Of a DNA stretch of 64,000 bases, positions 18,657 through 26,883 are shown one piece after another. Made by a program: the position numbers and the translations under genes. The DNA is taken from contig OZ271831.1 in assembly GCA_965601455.1 (NCBI GenBank), positions 2,170,001 to 2,234,000 of the forward strand. Reading direction: 5' to 3'. Every line of letters begins with the position of its first letter. The stretch's first letter is position 1. This stretch comes from JANQEU01 sp965601455 (GTDB taxonomy: Bacteria; Bacteroidota; Bacteroidia; Cytophagales; Cyclobacteriaceae). The notes under the pieces are model-generated. The model did not search any database and was not told the DNA's origin. It was given only the letters and a program-made list of their open reading frames with translations.

Positions 18657-19760
18657 TTATTTGATCTTTATATCTGACTGATCTTCAAACTTGCCGGTAA
18701 TCAGCCAACCGCCAAAATCCTCGGAGACTGCGAATACCAGCTCATTATCACCCTCCTTTAGATCCAGGTAGATGGCATCGAACAAACCAACAGTTCCCAG
18801 ATAGCGGTAATCCCTTGATCGAAATTTGTTATTACCAACATATACCGGTTGCCCATTTAGGATTGCAATTACTCGATCGCTGTAACCAAAGTGAAATAAC
18901 TTCTTCTGATCCTTATTCGAATTAATCACGACTTTGGCTAAGACGGTGTTTCCGGGTTTGTCATCGTAACGAGTAACCATTTTAGAGATGTTAACAGCTG
19001 TACCTTCATCTACCGTAAGTTCACCAAGCCATTTCTTACCATTGATCAAATCTGAAAGCCCGTCAGGGTCCTGCACTTCACTTTCTTCAAACTTCTCGGA
19101 TATTGACCATTCAGGGATTAGATCTGGAATAGCTTTTCGTTCTATCGGTTCAAAATCATTGATAGTAGGGGAATTCGTATCCACTTGAATATTTGCCAGG
19201 TACAGGCCGGAAATCTCGCCACCGGTAAACAATAATGCGCCAGCTAAAGGGTCTTTCGTTAAATACCAGGACAGTTGTGGTTCTTCAGAATAATCCAAAA
19301 AGATCTGTGCTTTATCATCCAAAACCTTGATTTTGACATGCGTCCATCTATCATAAGCATACTTATACGGAAAGGAGTATTTCGGACCAAAATACAATTG
19401 CCAGGCTGCTAATCCACCAGAAATTGGCATTACCTGATTGGCATCAGGGTTACCGGACTGGTGTGGTCGTATGTAGAATTGTTCAGTATTGTCTTCATCA
19501 ACCTGTCTGAAATTTAGTCCGGGAAAACCACGTTCATTTTTAAGATAGATATCATATTCAATGGTACCATTTAGAAATTTCACATTTTTAGGAACGATGT
19601 AACCTGATTTGAGATAGATCGCGTCATATCCTTCGTGCGGTTCGATGATGTAGGCTTCAGCTTCGATTGTCCATAAAGCAGTGTCGAATTTGATTATTTC
19701 CTGCGCCGTCAAATTCGTTGACAAAGTCGCAAGTGTAATTAGAGTTATTAGAGTTTTCAT
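18657..19760 (-). CDS. Secreted lectin-like / DUF1080-like protein
   Basis: The 367-residue protein has a signal peptide (MKTLITLITLATLSTNLTAQ). A concanavalin/LamG-like jelly roll follows: the pattern LNGTIEYDIYLKNERGFPGLNFRQ, the RPHQSGNPDANQ segment and WTHVKIKVLDDKAQIFLDY is typical of 3-keto-disaccharide hydrolase-type DUF1080 domains. A second beta domain occupies residues ~230-367. No catalytic residues can be named. It is divergently transcribed from a membrane protein whose periplasmic part seems to share the lectin-like fold, with only 38 bases between the two starts, suggesting joint control. Confidence 0.75.
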   Translation of the reverse strand: MKTLITLITLATLSTNLTAQEIIKFDTALWTIEAEAYIIEPHEGYDAIYLKSGYIVPKNVKFLNGTIEYDIYLKNERGFPGLNFRQVDEDNTEQFYIRPHQSGNPDANQVMPISGGLAAWQLYFGPKYSFPYKYAYDRWTHVKIKVLDDKAQIFLDYSEEPQLSWYLTKDPLAGALLFTGGEISGLYLANIQVDTNSPTINDFEPIERKAIPDLIPEWSISEKFEESEVQDPDGLSDLINGKKWLGELTVDEGTAVNISKMVTRYDDKPGNTVLAKVVINSNKDQKKLFHFGYSDRVIAILNGQPVYVGNNKFRSRDYRYLGTVGLFDAIYLDLKEGDNELVFAVSEDFGGWLITGKFEDQSDIKIK

Positions 19761-19798
19761 GTGAGCTAGTTACGGAACATACCCGTTCACGATACACC

Positions 19799-21106
19799 AT
19801 GAGTGGATCAATGTCGTTCAAGTTCGTTCAACATTGTTCAGACCTTCTTTCGTGTGTACTTTTGAAACAATCGTTTTTTACGAAATTGACAAATACTAAG
19901 GACCAGGCAAGGCTGATTAAGGCAATTGAAAGTCAACTGAAATGGGGATCCGTTTCCAGTTGGCATAATTCCATGTTCACCGATCTTAATAAGCTGATAC
20001 TGGATCAGTGTGGGGTTGACCTAAGTGTAACCACGTTAAAACGTTTTTTTGGAACCGTGAAGTATGACGGAAGTCCGAGTAATACCACGCTTGATACACT
20101 TTCTAAATTCGTTGGTTATGATAACTGGAGGTCTTTCAAAGTGGTAAACGGTAAAGGCCCCTATCTTAAAAAATTCAACCTACCAGCCAAGGGAGTTTAC
20201 ATCACTATTGGATTTGTTACGGCTTTTGTCATTATCGCATTTTTTGGTACTCGCAGACCTATTGCTCCTGTAGATCTGGAGTCCATCAGTTTTACCAGTC
20301 GACCCGTAACAACCGGTTTCCCAAATTCGGTGGTTTTTGATATCGAGTTACGAGGTTTATCCGGTGAAGAAATGCATATACAGCAGTATTGGGATCCTAA
20401 TCGGACGATAACACTTGAACCGGGTCAGCAGCAGGCAACAGGTATTTATTATTATCCGGGATTCTTTCGTGCAAGGCTTTTTGTTGATGGCGATACCATT
20501 CGTCAACATGAGCTATTCCTGAAGAGTGAGGGATGGTTAGGTACAGTGGACTATTCTCCGGTTCCCAAATATTTTCAACCAGTGGAATCTTCCGTGTCCG
20601 CATTGAATCTTCCGGAAGAAATAAAGACGGAGATTGAAGAAAGTGCGGAGCCTTTAACAACGTCCTATCATTTCGTAAACGAATTAGGAGCCGTTGACGC
20701 TGATAATTTCAAATTAGAAACCCGGCTCAAAGTCAACTACGAGGATAAATGGGCAGTTTGCAAGAGAGCATGGGTATTTGTACTTGCATCCAAAAGCGCC
20801 ATTTTTATTCCGCTGGCTATTCGAGGATGTAGCGCAGACAACAATGTCATGTTAAGCGACAATTATGTTGATGGGGCCGAGAATGATCTTTCTGGATTTT
20901 CTGTGGATTTATCGAATGAGGCCACCGTAAGCATTGAGTCAGTGGATAAAATGGTGTCGGTGAGTATTAATGGTGAAACAGCTTATCAGAATTCATATAC
21001 CAAGCCACTTGGAAAGGTAGTAGGGCTGAGATTTGAATTCCTAGGTCATGGAGAAGTATCTGCATTTTCGCTTATCGATCAAAATGGAAATGAGGTCTAT
21101 TTCTAA
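19799..21106 (+). CDS. Membrane protein: N-terminal Bacteroidota regulatory-type domain plus periplasmic lectin-like domain
   Basis: The 435-residue protein has a cytoplasmic N-terminal helical domain (about 35-125). Its LSVTTLKRFFGTV...TLDTLSKFVGYDNWRSF pattern recurs in many Bacteroidota proteins and looks like a compact DNA- or protein-binding module. One membrane helix follows (~140-162), then a ~270-residue periplasmic region ending in a jelly-roll-like domain. Start choice is uncertain: the first ~20 residues are poorly conserved-looking, and a TTG at ~19862 (KQSFFTKLTN) is an alternative. The architecture suits a membrane-bound one-component sensor. It is divergent from the secreted lectin-like gene. 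Confidence 0.65.
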   Translation: MSGSMSFKFVQHCSDLLSCVLLKQSFFTKLTNTKDQARLIKAIESQLKWGSVSSWHNSMFTDLNKLILDQCGVDLSVTTLKRFFGTVKYDGSPSNTTLDTLSKFVGYDNWRSFKVVNGKGPYLKKFNLPAKGVYITIGFVTAFVIIAFFGTRRPIAPVDLESISFTSRPVTTGFPNSVVFDIELRGLSGEEMHIQQYWDPNRTITLEPGQQQATGIYYYPGFFRARLFVDGDTIRQHELFLKSEGWLGTVDYSPVPKYFQPVESSVSALNLPEEIKTEIEESAEPLTTSYHFVNELGAVDADNFKLETRLKVNYEDKWAVCKRAWVFVLASKSAIFIPLAIRGCSADNNVMLSDNYVDGAENDLSGFSVDLSNEATVSIESVDKMVSVSINGETAYQNSYTKPLGKVVGLRFEFLGHGEVSAFSLIDQNGNEVYF

Positions 21107-21315
21107 ATGAATTGGGTGCCCTTATTTTTTGTTCAACTGATGACATAAGCCAGGTTTATATGCATGTTGATTGATCCGCAAATTGAATCAATGGCACATC
21201 TTTGTATCCAATTATGTTGAAAAACGTTTTCAAAATTTCGTAAGGGCTTAAGTTGACGAAAAGGCTAAAAGATCTGAGGGTTTCAGGATTAGAAGTTCAC
21301 ATTTATTAATTACCA

Positions 21316-22248
21316 ATGGAGGCGATAATTACCATAGTAGGATTTTTAGGAGCAGGTAAAACTACCTTATTGAGGCACCTGGTAACAAGTTTTATCGAGA
21401 AAGGATGGGACCCATTCATCATTCTTAATGATTATGAGAACGCTTACCTTGATCTACAACAATTCTCCAAGCACCTTGATAATAAATCTGCCATACCACT
21501 GAGTGGGAGTTGTATTTGTTGCAGTGGTATCAATGAACTTAGGGAGTTTGTCAACAGAATTCCTGAACGAAAGAATGGAATAACGTTCATAGAGGCGAAC
21601 GGAACTTCCGATGCATATTCTTTAGCAGGTTTTTTGGGTGTGGGGTTAGACGAAAGGTTTATGCCGCCAGTACAGATTTCAGTTGTTGATGTAAAAAATT
21701 GGCAACGACGCGAGGAACACAATGAGCTAGAATTAAACCAAATACTAGTCTCCACTTTAATTGTGTTGACACATACGGAGGACGTTACAAACCAGAGGAA
21801 GGAATATGTAGTCAACCAATTGAAGAAGCACAATCCAACAGCTGGTATTTTCAATATGGATGAGTTGGATATCTTTTTACTTCCTAAACTATTACCATCC
21901 AATAATAAAGCAGGGCAGATGGATCATTTCAAATCACATTGGTCATCGAGTTCTATAGATTTACCAGATCTTCCGGATGAAGCTTCCATCCACAGAATAT
22001 GTCAGAAGTTGCCAAATACTATCCTACGAGTCAAGGGTTGCACTCGTGTCGGAACCGAACAAGGCTTTAGGTTTTTTGAGCGCACACCTGATGGTCAGGT
22101 ACGAATCAAATTCTTCTATGGTGAGCCAACAACTGGTCCTAAATTGTTGGCGATTGGTCCTGGAAGCGATACTTCTATTCTAAAAAAAGCAGTGGCATCG
22201 AGCTTGAATATGACGCTGGATATGTCTGCTGAAGGAAAAGCAAAATAA
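21316..22248 (+). CDS. COG0523 (CobW/ZigA-like) P-loop metallochaperone
   Basis: This 310-residue G3E-family protein has Walker A GFLGAGKTT (residues 9-17) and the metal-binding GxCxCC motif as GSCICC (Cys66, Cys68, Cys69), which define COG0523 nucleotide-dependent metal chaperones. The switch-like segment reads EANGTSD instead of the usual E-x-S-G form, and the expected NKxD guanine-specificity motif is replaced by THTED near residue 158. A CobW C-terminal-like beta domain follows (~235-300) without a His-rich loop. Such proteins deliver zinc or other metals to target enzymes under limitation. It stands upstream of metalloenzyme genes in the putative zinc cluster, but I see no copy of the palindromic operator in its own 209-base upstream region. 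Confidence 0.88.
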   Translation: MEAIITIVGFLGAGKTTLLRHLVTSFIEKGWDPFIILNDYENAYLDLQQFSKHLDNKSAIPLSGSCICCSGINELREFVNRIPERKNGITFIEANGTSDAYSLAGFLGVGLDERFMPPVQISVVDVKNWQRREEHNELELNQILVSTLIVLTHTEDVTNQRKEYVVNQLKKHNPTAGIFNMDELDIFLLPKLLPSNNKAGQMDHFKSHWSSSSIDLPDLPDEASIHRICQKLPNTILRVKGCTRVGTEQGFRFFERTPDGQVRIKFFYGEPTTGPKLLAIGPGSDTSILKKAVASSLNMTLDMSAEGKAK

Positions 22249-22347
22249 TCTCTGGATTAATTAATCAATAATCAACTGTGAAAGTCTGTCAACATTCATA
22301 ATAATCCATTAGCTTGAAGACTCATTTTAAACGTTGGAAACATAGTC

Positions 22348-23913
22348 ATGAAGAACCTGGCTTTTCTGTTACTAGTAATTTGTTTTTGCTTGGAACTGCC
22401 CGCGCAAGTTCGGGCATACAAAGCACCTAAGTTTGCGATGGATTGGAGTAAGCCAGACGCACACCCAGACCATATTATTCTTAATTTGGGCGAGGATCCT
22501 TCGTCTTCTGCAGGTGTAACCTGGAGGACCGACACTACCGTTACCACCGCTGTTGCAGAAATTGCGGTAGCTACAGCAGCACCTAAGTTTTGGAGAAATG
22601 GAACGACTTATGAAGCCTCGACCATGACTTTTGATGCCAGAGATGTCGAAGAGGCACAAGTGATATCCAACTATCATTCTGTGACTTTTGAAAACCTTCA
22701 ACCTTCAACCCTTTATGCTTATCGGGTAGGTGATGGAGATATATGGAGTGAATGGATTCAATTTAAAACTGCGTCTGAAACCGAGGCACCATTTTCTTTC
22801 CTTTACGTGGGTGATGCACAAAACTACGTTCTTGAATTATGGTCACGGTTGATCAGAGAAGGGTATCGAAAAGGGCCGGATGCTCATTTCATTATCCACG
22901 CCGGAGATATGATAAATGATGCTCATCATGAAAGACAATGGCATGAATGGTATACTGCCGGGGGATGGATTCATAGTATGCTTCCATCTATTTTGGTGCC
23001 AGGGAATCACGAGTACGACAAGATAAAACCTGAAGATGAAGAGCGGCAGTTGTCTTTGCAATGGGGACCTCAATTCACTCTGCCCCAAAACGGTGTGCCA
23101 GGTTTAGAAGAAACCAATTACTATATAGATTATCAGGGCATGCGAATCATTGCTTTAAATAGCAACCGCATGATAGAAGAACAGACGGAGTGGTTGAAGG
23201 ACGTTTTGGCTAATAATACCAATAAATGGACCATTGTCACTTACCATCATCCTCTGTTTTCTGCATCTGCCGGCAGGAGTAATGATCTATTGAGAAGTTT
23301 ATGGAAACCTTTGTTTGACCAGTATAAAGTGGATCTATCTCTTCAAGGACATGATCATGCGTATGCACGAGGAAGGGTAGAACCGTATTTGACAGAGGAT
23401 GAAACCAATCTTCTTGATGGATTAAATAAAAGAGACTACACAGGAACCGTTTACGTGGTTTCGGTCAGCGGAGGTAAGATGTATGAACTACGTCCCAATG
23501 CATGGGATGGATGGGACGCAGAAAGAGACAGGGCCGCTGAAAACACTCAGCTTGTACAGCTGATTGATGTTTCCGGCGATACATTGTCGTATCAGTCTTT
23601 TACCGCAACGGGAGAATTGTACGATGCTTTTGATCTCATTAAACAAGATGATAGTAGACCTAATAAATTCATCGAGAAAAAAGATTTGGCTATAAATCCC
23701 CGACGGCATGATAATACTATCTCATATGACGATCAGCTTCCAGATGAGATAAGGGCTGATCTTGAATCGAAATATCCTGATTACGAAATCACAAGGGTCT
23801 CCTTGATGAATAGTAAGGATTTCACAGGGTTTTTTGTTCAGATGGTAAATGGTGATGAAAACATCAGATTGATCCTGTCCGAAACTGGAGAAATAGTAAG
23901 AGAGCTGAAATAA
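22348..23913 (+). CDS. Secreted purple acid phosphatase-like metallophosphoesterase
   Basis: The 521-residue protein has a signal peptide (to about residue 20), an N-terminal fibronectin-III-like domain (~45-140) and a calcineurin-type phosphoesterase core. The metal-binding blocks are in order: VGDAQ, HAGDMIND, PGNHEY, TYHHPLF and GHDHAYAR. This layout is that of purple acid phosphatases, whose dinuclear site is usually Fe-Zn or Fe-Mn. The last ~60 residues form a small PepSY-like domain (LESKYPDYEITRVS) that may be inhibitory or a binding module. It acts outside the cytoplasm on phosphate esters. It lies 99 bases downstream of the COG0523 gene on the same strand. Confidence 0.9.
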   Translation: MKNLAFLLLVICFCLELPAQVRAYKAPKFAMDWSKPDAHPDHIILNLGEDPSSSAGVTWRTDTTVTTAVAEIAVATAAPKFWRNGTTYEASTMTFDARDVEEAQVISNYHSVTFENLQPSTLYAYRVGDGDIWSEWIQFKTASETEAPFSFLYVGDAQNYVLELWSRLIREGYRKGPDAHFIIHAGDMINDAHHERQWHEWYTAGGWIHSMLPSILVPGNHEYDKIKPEDEERQLSLQWGPQFTLPQNGVPGLEETNYYIDYQGMRIIALNSNRMIEEQTEWLKDVLANNTNKWTIVTYHHPLFSASAGRSNDLLRSLWKPLFDQYKVDLSLQGHDHAYARGRVEPYLTEDETNLLDGLNKRDYTGTVYVVSVSGGKMYELRPNAWDGWDAERDRAAENTQLVQLIDVSGDTLSYQSFTATGELYDAFDLIKQDDSRPNKFIEKKDLAINPRRHDNTISYDDQLPDEIRADLESKYPDYEITRVSLMNSKDFTGFFVQMVNGDENIRLILSETGEIVRELK

Positions 23914-23960
23914 TAGTTGATTCTTACTCAGTAGATCGCAAACATCCCAGCTCTATTGCA

Positions 23961-24674
23961 TTAAAGGTCTTTGACGTTGATGACCTCAAAATTTCTTGCA
24001 TCGAAGTAATCATCTAAACCGTAATCTGTGTTGATAATGATGCCTCCCAGGAGCGTAATCTTATCAACATGAAATTCGTTCTTACAGGATGCAATATGAT
24101 CATGGATCTTTTTGTCAATGATTTCATACGTGGCTTCAGTTATAGCCTTTTCCGGGTTATCATCATCAAGGACTTCATCTCGATAAGAAAGAAGACTTTC
24201 CTCCAATTTCATTTGTTGGTAATCGTCATCATTAATTACTGGTTTGTATGCACTATCCTGAAATCGACTCAGAGCCAACATCAACGCACCGCAAGAGTTA
24301 CCAGTGTTTTCCTGCCTGGGTCTGTACATTTTCCCCAAATCTCCATCTAGCGTTAGTCCAATGTGCGGTCCGTAGAAAATGAATGCGCTTCCCTGGTCGG
24401 GGATATGGTGAGCAAAGGCCGTCATTCCAGTTTGACCAGAAAAAGGTAGACCTCCGAGTCCTCCCATAATAAAGGGGCCAAATAGTACATTGAAAAATGT
24501 AGTCGATGGAACATTGATGTCATCCGAACACACGGAGGTAGCCATCAATACCTTCGATATATCTAGTTTGTGCTCAATTTGCATTTTACCCAGATAGTGA
24601 ATGGAAGTATCCTTGGCATCCATCGCGTTTGGAAAGTAATTCTTCACAACAGCATCAAATTTCCGTTGTAGCAT
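23961..24674 (-). CDS. LCIB-like (theta-class) carbonic anhydrase homologue
   Basis: The 237-residue cytoplasmic protein matches the limiting-CO2-inducible protein B family first known from algae. The core contains CSDDIN (Cys49, Asp51), FNVLFGPFIMGGLGGLPFSG, TAFAHHIPD (His89/90), YGPHIG (His104) and NSCGALM (Cys128); Cys, Asp, His and Cys provide the candidate zinc site of theta carbonic anhydrases. A functional enzyme would interconvert CO2 and bicarbonate; many family members lack activity, so this needs assay. It is divergent from folE, and the shared 256-base intergenic region holds a perfect palindromic operator, so it may be controlled with the metal cluster. Exact ligand assignment is from memory of the family. 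Confidence 0.82.
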   Translation of the reverse strand: MLQRKFDAVVKNYFPNAMDAKDTSIHYLGKMQIEHKLDISKVLMATSVCSDDINVPSTTFFNVLFGPFIMGGLGGLPFSGQTGMTAFAHHIPDQGSAFIFYGPHIGLTLDGDLGKMYRPRQENTGNSCGALMLALSRFQDSAYKPVINDDDYQQMKLEESLLSYRDEVLDDDNPEKAITEATYEIIDKKIHDHIASCKNEFHVDKITLLGGIIINTDYGLDDYFDARNFEVINVKDL

Positions 24675-24806
24675 ATTAGTAGGGTTTAGGGTTCGATTAA
24701 TTGAATGTCGAAAATAAGTAATTAATATTTATTGTCTTTCCTGTCCATCGTGAATCGTCGAAGTCTCAAGGGCCTTCAGAATTGTCATATATGCAGTGAA
24801 CTAAAA

Positions 24807-24819
24807 GCAACAATGTTGC
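24807..24819. promoter_or_regulatory. Putative metalloregulator operator, site 1 (perfect GCAACA-A-TGTTGC)
   Basis: A perfect 13-base inverted repeat lies in the divergent region between the LCIB-like gene and folE. Its right half overlaps the -33 GTTG of the folE promoter, a position expected for repression. Three related copies occur at 26866, 29416 and 30783 and none was found elsewhere in the window. Confidence 0.75.
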
Positions 24820-24845
24820 ATTTAGCTTTATGTAATCTAAATTTG
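24815..24845 (+). promoter_or_regulatory. Bacteroidota-type promoter for folE
   Basis: GTTG (24815-24818), then exactly 19 bases, then TAAATTTG (24838-24845) matches the Bacteroidota sigma consensus TTTG/TTG-N19-TAnnTTTG. Transcription would start a few bases after 24850, giving a ~75-base 5' leader before the ATG at 24931. Confidence 0.75.
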
Positions 24846-24930
24846 CCGCACTTGGAATTACTCGATTGGATTATGATGAAAATTAGTGTATTCCTAGTTG
24901 CATTAAATCAACGCGATATTCAAAATAAAA

Positions 24931-25602
24931 ATGAAGGAAATTGATCAACAATTAAAGGACAGATATAGATATGAACTTAATGGAGATAACCATGTGATGA
25001 CATCGGTGGAGACCCCATTAAGAAAGGATGCTTTTATTAAGTCGGATACTGAAAAAATTAACAATATCGAGAAGCTATTCTCCCAAATAATGGATGAATT
25101 GGGACTTGATCTTACGGATGATAGTTTGAAAGGCACTCCCTATCGAGTAGCCAAAATGTATGTGAAGGAATTATTTCATGGACTAAATCCGGAAAATAAG
25201 CCCTCACTTTCGGTGTTTGACAATAAATATCAATACAATAAAATGTTGGTTGAGAAGGAAATCACGTTTTCTTCGGCATGTGAGCATCATTTCCTGCCCA
25301 TTGTTGGAAAAGCCCACATAGCATATATCTCTTCCGGAAAGGTGATCGGATTATCCAAGATCAATCGAATTGTAGAATACTATGGGAAACGTCCCCAGGT
25401 TCAGGAACGAATGACATTGCAAATATTCAAAGAGCTCACCGAGGCACTAGAAACTGAAGATGTCATTGTGGTGGTGGAAGCCGAACACATGTGTGTTTCT
25501 ACACGTGGAGTAAATGACAAGACCAGCCGAACAACGACACTCGAATATGGTGGGAAGTTTGTTGATGAATCATTGAGAAACGAGTTTTATCAACTTATAT
25601 AG
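24931..25602 (+). CDS. folE: GTP cyclohydrolase I (type IA)
   Basis: The enzyme converts GTP to 7,8-dihydroneopterin triphosphate, the first step of folate and pterin synthesis. The 223-residue sequence has the zinc ligands Cys117, His120 (CEHH) and Cys188 (HMCVSTRG), with the same +3 and +71 spacings as the E. coli enzyme (110/113/181). The VEKEITFSSACEHHFLPI and GLSKINRIVEYYGKRPQVQER blocks are typical. It is therefore the zinc-dependent IA type, not the metal-flexible IB type. The promoter carries the palindromic operator over its -33 box, so expression probably responds to metal status; that control is unusual for a housekeeping copy and suggests a second GTP cyclohydrolase elsewhere in the genome. 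Confidence 0.95.
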   Translation: MKEIDQQLKDRYRYELNGDNHVMTSVETPLRKDAFIKSDTEKINNIEKLFSQIMDELGLDLTDDSLKGTPYRVAKMYVKELFHGLNPENKPSLSVFDNKYQYNKMLVEKEITFSSACEHHFLPIVGKAHIAYISSGKVIGLSKINRIVEYYGKRPQVQERMTLQIFKELTEALETEDVIVVVEAEHMCVSTRGVNDKTSRTTTLEYGGKFVDESLRNEFYQLI

Positions 25603-25647
25603 TGGCAAGGATATAGGATTTAGGGAACTGCTCAATACCTTTATAGG

Positions 25648-26148
25648 GTGAAGAAGGAGATCGTTAGTCATGTGTTCTGGATTTTGGTCCTTGTAATTGT
25701 GACAATGACCTCGTACTCCATCCTTGAAAAAAAACCTATCGCCGATTTCACCTTTGGATCAAAAACCTCTTCTGAGTACTGGTTGATGTTCGCCGAGATC
25801 ACCAAGGAAAGGAAGTACTTCGAGGAAGCCGGCAGCTATTATCGTATTCCCGTTTTCACTCCCGAATTACATGATTTATCTGGCGAAGAAGTAATACTGC
25901 AAGGTTATTATTTACCTTATTCCAAGATAGACACCATGATCATTATTTCCAGGTACCCGAATGCAAGCTGTTTTTTTTGTGGAAGGGCGGGCATAGAATC
26001 GGTAGCTATGGTGGAGGTAGAAAGAAATGGTCCACGATATCGAACGGATCAAAGACTCGCAGTCAAAGGAAAGCTGAAGCTCAACTCAACAGATTTGGAG
26101 CAACTTGCCTTTATTGTAACGGACGCTATGGTTGAGGAGCTTGATTAG
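25648..26148 (+). CDS. DUF3299-like membrane-anchored protein with CxxC
   Basis: The 166-residue protein has an N-terminal signal anchor (about 8-26) and a small periplasmic beta domain. It holds SRYPNASCFFCGRAGIESVA (Cys108, Cys111), which resembles DUF3299-type proteins found beside zinc-transport genes in other phyla. It starts with GTG at 25648; no better ATG lies nearby. It follows folE by 45 bases on the same strand and is closed by a bidirectional terminator, so folE and this gene form an operon under the palindromic operator. A role in periplasmic metal binding is inferred from the CxxC and neighbours. Confidence 0.72.
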   Translation: MKKEIVSHVFWILVLVIVTMTSYSILEKKPIADFTFGSKTSSEYWLMFAEITKERKYFEEAGSYYRIPVFTPELHDLSGEEVILQGYYLPYSKIDTMIIISRYPNASCFFCGRAGIESVAMVEVERNGPRYRTDQRLAVKGKLKLNSTDLEQLAFIVTDAMVEELD

Positions 26149-26165
26149 AAAATAATTGTCAGAAA

Positions 26166-26196
26166 TAAAAAAGGCCACCTCAGGGTGGCCCTTTTT
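26166..26196. terminator. Bidirectional Rho-independent terminator
   Basis: The stem GGCCACC (26173-26179) / GGTGGCC (26184-26190) has a TCAG loop, with an A run before it and a T run after it, so it works in both directions. It lies between the convergent DUF3299-like gene and the small lipoprotein gene. Confidence 0.88.
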
Positions 26197-26219
26197 ATAT
26201 ATCAGGTAACCCTTATTTA

Positions 26220-26825
26220 TTACTCAATATTCAAGACAAATTCGATATCGAAATCAGTATCTCCATCATTAGAACCTGAGGCGTCTGTTTTAACATCAGG
26301 CTGATGCTGTAGTCTTGCACGGAAAAAACCTCCTGTTAGTGGTCCGCCGGCCGTCCAGCTGGTTTCTAAACCTACATTTCTTCCGTTCTCGTCTTCATCC
26401 AAGTAATTAATTGCGTCTGAGGCTGTATCTATATTTCCGTTTCCTTCCGGACTCGCGAAAGCTCCATCAGTGAAGCTGTAAAAAAATTGATGCTCGTTAT
26501 CTTCCTCCAGGATTTCCGCCCCAATATCTTCAACATCAGCAGGATCAAGAGCGTTAAATATTTCATAAGTAAGTGTGTAGGTAACACCCGAATCCAACGT
26601 GATCTCGTCCTGAACAACTAAGGGCTGTGAACCTACCCCATCAGGATCTGTTGCCAGTGCCTCGATAGTAGTGCCGTCTTCTCCTGTGAAAACCAGGGTG
26701 ACGTCCGTAAAAATTTCAACAACATTTTCTTCATCTGGAGCGTCATCGTCACTACAGCCAACAAAGATCAGACAGGTCCCCAACAGACCAATCAATAGGT
26801 GATTCTTAAAAATTTTCGTAGTCAT
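26220..26825 (-). CDS. Small acidic lipoprotein, partner of the TonB receptor
   Basis: From the ATG at 26825 it encodes 201 residues with a lipoprotein signal (lipobox FVGC, Cys24) and a strongly acidic mature domain with an all-beta look (VTLVFTGEDG, GVTYTLTYEIFNA, FFRARLQHQPDVK). It belongs to a Bacteroidota lipoprotein type often found next to TonB receptors; function unknown. The open frame extends 19 codons upstream to 26882, but that stretch overlaps the perfect operator palindrome and the receptor's stop, so the ATG at 26825 with a lipoprotein signal right after it is the real start. It lies downstream of the receptor and may also have its own promoter under the operator. A metal-binding surface role is plausible. 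Confidence 0.82.
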   Translation of the reverse strand: MTTKIFKNHLLIGLLGTCLIFVGCSDDDAPDEENVVEIFTDVTLVFTGEDGTTIEALATDPDGVGSQPLVVQDEITLDSGVTYTLTYEIFNALDPADVEDIGAEILEEDNEHQFFYSFTDGAFASPEGNGNIDTASDAINYLDEDENGRNVGLETSWTAGGPLTGGFFRARLQHQPDVKTDASGSNDGDTDFDIEFVLNIE

Positions 26826-26865
26826 AATTATTGTAAGTAAATAAGTGCGCAAGTTTAGTTCTTTT

Positions 26866-26882
26866 ATGCAACATTGTTGCAT
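26866..26882. promoter_or_regulatory. Putative metalloregulator operator, site 2 (17-bp perfect palindrome)
   Basis: ATGCAACA-T-TGTTGCAT is perfectly symmetric over 17 bases. It sits between the receptor stop codon (26884-26886) and the lipoprotein ATG at 26825, about 41 bases upstream of that start. It is the best copy in the window. Confidence 0.8.
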
Positions 26883-26883
26883 A

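Noticed and set aside
19829..19841. Near-palindrome TCAACATTGTTCA resembling the operator
   Set aside because: The outer positions differ from the GCAACA/TGTTGC consensus and it lies inside a coding frame; it may be chance, although uncertainty about that gene's start leaves it open.
24732..24944. 70-codon open frame between the LCIB-like gene and folE
   Set aside because: It covers the operator and promoter of folE, runs into the folE start and resembles nothing.
26826..26882. Upstream extension of the small lipoprotein frame to 26882
   Set aside because: It overlaps the perfect operator palindrome and the receptor's stop region, and only the ATG at 26825 puts a lipoprotein signal at the N-terminus.
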